Assembly (NCBI GenBank): GCA_041658785.1
Contig: JBAZZL010000022.1
Span: 1 to 18,611, forward strand
Origin: JAHJGG01 sp041658785
GTDB taxonomy: Bacteria > Patescibacteriota > Patescibacteriia > Magasanikbacterales > UBA922
DNA length: 18,611 nt
Reading direction: 5' to 3'
Shown: piece by piece, positions 16,001-18,611 of the stretch
Layout of the letters: each line of letters opens with the position of its first letter
How positions within the stretch are numbered: position 1 is the stretch's first letter
Position numbers and translations under genes: made by a program
The notes under the pieces: generated by a model
What the model was told of the DNA's origin: nothing
Databases searched by the model: none
What the model saw: only the letters and a program-made list of their open reading frames with translations

Positions 16001-17112
16001 ATGGTCTTGGTCTGACCGCTCGTCACTGTAAAGAGGCCTGCCGTAGCTTCAAAGGAAAATACTTTTTCCGTAAGCGACTTGTGCTGAGCAATATAAGTAT
16101 TGCCATCATACAAGTAAAGAGTGGAAATATCATTACTGCCATTAATGCCTGCCTGCTTCACTTTTACTTTGGTAACTTTTACATCGCCGCCAGTAGCAGT
16201 AAAGTTGAGCTTGGCTAATGCCACCCGTCCCGAACTGTCAATATTGTCAGAATTGGTGTCGCTGACAACAATATTGCCTGCCGCCGGTGTATCCGCCGCC
16301 AATGCTACTGATAGCGTGCCCGACGCTGTTGGCGTGGTGGTGGTGGTGGTCGTGGTGGTGGTTGGCGTGGTTGGCGTAGCAACACCTTGTGATGGATTGC
16401 TTACCATTGAAGCTGGAGTAACGGTAGTACCGCCATTCTCTACAGCATCAAGCAAAGCCTGAGTAACTGTGCGCACATCGCCAGATACGATACTGCCCAG
16501 TGTGCCTTCAACTTTGTAGCGCTTGCCGCCCGCAACGTTCCAGACATCAGAGCTGCCTGCTACTTTGGCTAGCATGCCATTGTGCAGAGCTGCTGCGGCT
16601 ATCGCTGTTCCTTCGTCATAGTTTGGCCAATAGACATCGTTGATGTCGCGCACCAAACCTGCCCAATTTGCGCCATAAAGAGAAGCTGCTATTGCTTCGC
16701 TGCCAAGCTTGCGAATGGTGTTGTTTGGTTCAACAACATATACGCTTGGACTGATTTGTACTTTTACCAGCTTAGAACCAGCGCGATAATTCACTCCAAA
16801 TGGAGCGTCATCCGGAGCTGGATAAGCGTCCGTGCATGCGGTTGAAATTACTGTTACACCAGAAAAATCTTCATACCATGAATGATAAATTTCTGATTTT
16901 GGGAAATATAGACGTTTCATGTCTGCGTTGATCAGGTAGACTGCGGTATTGTCAGCCACCTTGAACAAATCCCCTTTTTCTAGCGCTATACATGCCTCTT
17001 CAGCATGAGCAACTAGAGGAACAAGCGCCGCGGCGCCAATGCTCCAGAGGATTGTGGTCGCAACCACAGACCATGTAAACGCTCTTTTCCCGATCTTAAT
17101 TACATCGGTCAT
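13072..17112 (-). CDS. Large secreted S-layer-like surface protein
   Basis: A 1346-residue protein with a signal peptide: basic MTDVIKIGKR, a hydrophobic core, and a probable cleavage site after AHA (residue 37). Residues about 44-225 hold three related modules of the type GxLxKV...VYxxxxxxxR (starting GDLFKVADNTAVYLI, GSKLVKVQISPSVYVV, GMLAKVAGSSDVWNV). A Pro/Thr linker with ten Thr in a row spans about 245-261. The rest is a series of beta-rich, Ig-like units that open with SGTLSVALA, SGSLTITVS, SGELAVVAN and GGSLTVAAA and contain a recurring (A)KxxFxAxxEDVxI strand pair. No enzyme motif was found. It is likely an S-layer or adhesin-type cell-envelope protein, and the Thr linker is a plausible O-glycosylation site. 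It is preceded by a structured leader and followed by a strong terminator, so it may be a separate, highly expressed transcript. Confidence 0.85.
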   Translation of the reverse strand: MTDVIKIGKRAFTWSVVATTILWSIGAAALVPLVAHAEEACIALEKGDLFKVADNTAVYLINADMKRLYFPKSEIYHSWYEDFSGVTVISTACTDAYPAPDDAPFGVNYRAGSKLVKVQISPSVYVVEPNNTIRKLGSEAIAASLYGANWAGLVRDINDVYWPNYDEGTAIAAAALHNGMLAKVAGSSDVWNVAGGKRYKVEGTLGSIVSGDVRTVTQALLDAVENGGTTVTPASMVSNPSQGVATPTTPTTTTTTTTTTPTASGTLSVALAADTPAAGNIVVSDTNSDNIDSSGRVALAKLNFTATGGDVKVTKVKVKQAGINGSNDISTLYLYDGNTYIAQHKSLTEKVFSFEATAGLFTVTSGQTKTITVKADLSDNLNGGNTLYAQIVSATDVESSGASTTTMSAPLSGNSMSYIAVTDMGRAAITNVSPSGDTTVNPGTTNYSVWSFQIQGANNKLRVDRLKLTQAGSIAKSDLGNLKLYKAGVQVGSTVDALSSDNTAEFSGLNLEIGKGEALTLELRADVLSGTGRNFRFMLQNIYDVDIVDTVYGTTLQPDNNTEATWTVRYQGNDSGYETTINSGSLTITVSTSTPTASVATGATNIEVAKYDFKAVGEDIKVNDIYFRINSTGDEVGIDNVAMYVEGSQVGVTQDLTEDNTARQWTFGSSFIIPAGKTYVLSVKADMKNAASTNLTAGSQLTPTLNSTAGSATGQTSQTALSLSSAVAASVRTISSGELAVVANNEMVNGTASNPTGVTNESDIKIASYIVTAPAAEAVTLSSFVVKDDGAGTYQLGDVFYNLYIKFAGTEVGTTQSALDSAGEDGSYTFTPSTAISLTAGTTAVLNVYASVLSGQSITTAEAVVDLDSVSYYRTISKSSATYSTDVVGQSIYVSAGGSLTVAAASTDQAAHIVAMGTASTDRVELAKFSLRALDEDVNIESLIVFDQISVQGANTANVTSSMTSFGLYLDGQTSPVNGLEVNLTATNTPNANTGYAVFSLNPKLTIAKGTTVNIAVKAKPNTYLNSSAGATHRISLDSAVESLIGQTGAILARGAKSNLAINAPSSDVASKQHVLYRTKPSVTRADLPAGTKLSSGSTITLADLTVTASPMQASLKKMTFSVSLVDTTTTTGVLTLDDFALYKDNSLLVAGTDVFIYDGSGTATADRLDTGGTGCIHTDSFDSGCATTTVAPTSGTSTVVVIFATEDKVSTAGANYKLKAKVSNVGTATADSDGVVVELLSDDSATPSGGGTGIAITYNMYYLDNLPGNFYGGTASYVIGLNTAASGAGTAYEGHFIWSDESAASHAYSTNLADGASYASTQTQEWVAGYLVGGLNQSFSWSANK
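16331..16380. repeat. Trinucleotide-rich tract encoding the poly-Thr linker
   Basis: A run of ggt/cgt triplets on the plus strand (acc/acg codons on the coding strand) encodes the PTTPT10PT linker. Slippage here would change linker length without a frameshift. Confidence 0.75.
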
Positions 17113-17458
17113 AAATAAATTTATTCTCTTATCTTTTGGCGTCCCGACTAAGTCGGAATCCAGAAAGATAAGTTGTTAATATTGCAGCCTTAGCTCCCAA
17201 ACTAGTCGGGATCGACCTTTTGGCCAGGCATGCGAGTTGAGCCATCTTTCCCTTTCATAAAGAAAGGAGTTGGTCCAACAATGTATTATCCTTTGCTCTG
17301 CATTTTATAGCATTGCGAGGACAATACGGGCCCTTTGCCTCTCCATTTTTACATAGAGAAGCCTTACTGTATGGCACTGGCCGTCCCGCCCTGCTATAGA
17401 AAGCGAGCCAGCCTAGCCATACAGTAAATAACTATTTCTAATTTCTAATTTCTAATTT
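17113..17458 (-). promoter_or_regulatory. 346-base structured leader of the surface-protein gene (candidate cis-regulatory RNA)
   Basis: No ORF is supported here. Several paired segments are seen, read on the minus strand. A 12-base perfect inverted repeat (17364-17375 with 17416-17427) has an inner 5-base stem (17377-17381 with 17407-17411). A small hairpin lies at 17251-17267. Near the start codon, aaagataag/cttatcttt pairs 17164-17172 with 17128-17136; tagtcggga/tcccgacta pairs 17203-17211 with 17142-17150; and a local hairpin ccgac-N3-gtcgg spans 17144-17156. The last three compete or form a pseudoknot. No known riboswitch consensus was recognised and no clear promoter was found. Confidence 0.45.
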
Positions 17459-17468
17459 CTAATTTCCC
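17434..17468. repeat. Heptamer array (atttcta x4) at the 3' end of the DUF5667 gene
   Basis: Four perfect atttcta units (17434-17461) and a degenerate atttccc. The coding-strand unit AAATTAG supplies the TAG stop of the DUF5667 gene. Confidence 0.9.
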
Positions 17469-18611
17469 AATGTCGTTGTCCCGGTATTGACATCCAATAA
17501 ATCAAATTGCTTGTTTTTTTCGTCCGCCATCGTTTGTTTGGCGTCTTTCGTAATGGCGCTCGCCCCGCTATTGATTTCTTTTGCTTTCGCCAGCGCTTCT
17601 GACAACTGCCCGCCTTGCACCAGCTTTTTGGCTGTTTCCAAATCTACCGTTACCGCATCATTGGCCGCTTTTGCGATCGCCGCTGACTCGCCATTTTTGT
17701 CCAAATTTCCTCCAGTAACAATCTTGTCATCTTTTGGCGCGGCAAGCGAAGATGTCGCGGTTGTTGATACCGCCAGTGTGGAAGAAACCGTTGTAGTCGC
17801 GCTGGCAGTTCTTTGCTTGGAGTCTTCCAAAACAAGCCCCATCTCTTTTGCGGCCGCGACCGCTTTCTCGGCATGATTGCTCAAATTGTCAATTGTCTTT
17901 TTGACCAACTCTTCTACTTTTTCTTGGGTAATTCCTCCTTGCTCGCCATTTTCTTTTTGTTCTTGCGCCAAATCCACCACCAAACCCACCGCTTCAATCC
18001 CCTTGCCGGTTACATCCTGTTTTGTCTCGGAAATCTTGCCAATAATCTCAGAATTATCCACTTTATCCATTGCTTCATCAAGCGTCTGAGATATTGACTC
18101 GGCTGTCTCTGTAATGCTGTTCGCAACCGTTGTCGCTTTTCCCGGATCATTCTCTTTCACGTCTTGCATGCTCTCGCTGGCTTTCTCTACAGTCTTTTGG
18201 AGAGAAGACAAAGTTTTGCCAACATGATCAAGTCTATTCTGCGAAACAAGCTCTTTGGCTTCGTATGCCCGCGTCTTTGCCACATTATTCAATGCTTCTG
18301 CCTTTTTCTCCGGTCCGCCAGTCAGGCTGGCAACCGCGACCTGGGTTCTTTCCGTGGCAAGTTTAACGCCATATAACGTATCGCCTGGCAAACTATTGTA
18401 CGACGCGCCTACGCTCGCTGTCCAGCCAACCACAGAAACCACTACCACCAAAAAAGTGGTAAATACCGGCCGAAAAGCTCTATTGAATTTTTCTGGAATA
18501 AAAATTCGGAACGCCTCAAATAAATCAAAATTTAATTTTTCCGGCCTGTTTTGCGCAACCGCAATATGCGCAATATGTCTAAGGAGCCGCTCTCTATTGC
18601 CCAAAACCCAA
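17459..18611 (-). CDS. DUF5667-domain membrane protein, N-terminus cut by window edge
   Basis: The frame stays open to the window end, reading WVLGNRERLLRHIAH; a TTG at 18604 would give 381 residues, but the true start is probably outside. A single membrane span (RPVFTTFLVVVVSVVGWTASV, about residues 45-65 counted from that TTG) is followed by YNSLPGDTLYGVKLATERTQVA (69-90), the DUF5667 signature. The rest is a long Ala/Lys/Glu-rich helical, probably coiled-coil region with a Thr/Ser-rich stretch near 270-290 (SATTTVSSTLAVSTTATSS), expected outside the membrane. Family function is unknown; related proteins in Gram-positive and CPR genomes often lie near ECF sigma factors, so an anti-sigma or envelope-stress role is possible but not shown here. 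It lies upstream of the surface protein in the same direction, and its stop codon falls in a heptamer array. Confidence 0.83.
   Translation of the reverse strand, partial: WVLGNRERLLRHIAHIAVAQNRPEKLNFDLFEAFRIFIPEKFNRAFRPVFTTFLVVVVSVVGWTASVGASYNSLPGDTLYGVKLATERTQVAVASLTGGPEKKAEALNNVAKTRAYEAKELVSQNRLDHVGKTLSSLQKTVEKASESMQDVKENDPGKATTVANSITETAESISQTLDEAMDKVDNSEIIGKISETKQDVTGKGIEAVGLVVDLAQEQKENGEQGGITQEKVEELVKKTIDNLSNHAEKAVAAAKEMGLVLEDSKQRTASATTTVSSTLAVSTTATSSLAAPKDDKIVTGGNLDKNGESAAIAKAANDAVTVDLETAKKLVQGGQLSEALAKAKEINSGASAITKDAKQTMADEKNKQFDLLDVNTGTTTLGN

Noticed and set aside
17364..17427. 12-base inverted repeat as a terminator of the DUF5667 gene
   Set aside because: There is no T tract after it on the minus strand, and its long internal region suits a structured RNA better.
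17113..17458. Known riboswitch (cyclic-di-GMP, cobalamin, fluoride, SAM) in the leader
   Set aside because: The conserved core motifs of these classes could not be found on the minus strand by eye.

Overview
The window reads as part of a Candidatus Patescibacteria (CPR, Parcubacteria-like) genome. This is inferred from several traits seen together: a DUF5667-type membrane protein, a large modular secreted S-layer-like protein, O-antigen ligase-like membrane proteins with TPR tails, S23/Avd-type four-helix-bundle genes, a B12-binding radical SAM protein, and mostly absent Shine-Dalgarno motifs. No rRNA, tRNA or other taxonomic marker is present, so the assignment is provisional.

Layout, mostly on the minus strand. 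From 7373 down to 1 runs a sugar-nucleotide and glycosyltransferase operon: UDP-glucuronate decarboxylase, four-helix-bundle gene B, two GT-B glycosyltransferases, four-helix-bundle gene A, a B12-binding radical SAM protein, a third glycosyltransferase, and a SAM methyltransferase cut by the window edge. A good sigma70-type promoter (7417-7445) precedes it, and two gene junctions are ATGA overlaps. A fourth glycosyltransferase (7457-8662) is divergent on the plus strand, and its promoter overlaps the operon promoter. It converges with two tandem, paralogous O-antigen ligase/polymerase-like genes with TPR tails (8631-12970, minus). Upstream of those lie an intrinsic terminator, a 1346-residue secreted S-layer-like protein (13072-17112), a 346-base structured leader, and a DUF5667 protein (17459 to the window edge).

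Together the genes look like a cell-surface glycan module. UDP-xylose synthesis and several glycosyltransferases would build a glycan. The Wzy/WaaL/PglL-like membrane proteins could polymerise it or attach it, possibly to the adjacent Thr-rich surface protein. That last link is inference.

The most unusual layer is repetitive DNA. Short tandem arrays, mostly heptamers with an AAAT or AAT core and a different unit at each site, occur inside variable loops of three glycosyltransferases, at gene ends, and as inverted arrays around both four-helix-bundle genes. Gene B is enclosed by a 30-base perfect inverted repeat that shares a variant unit, giving a roughly 0.5 kb cassette that resembles 23S rRNA intervening sequences encoding S23-type proteins. 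A separate 194-base fold-back element (MITE-like) sits between the radical SAM gene and the next glycosyltransferase.
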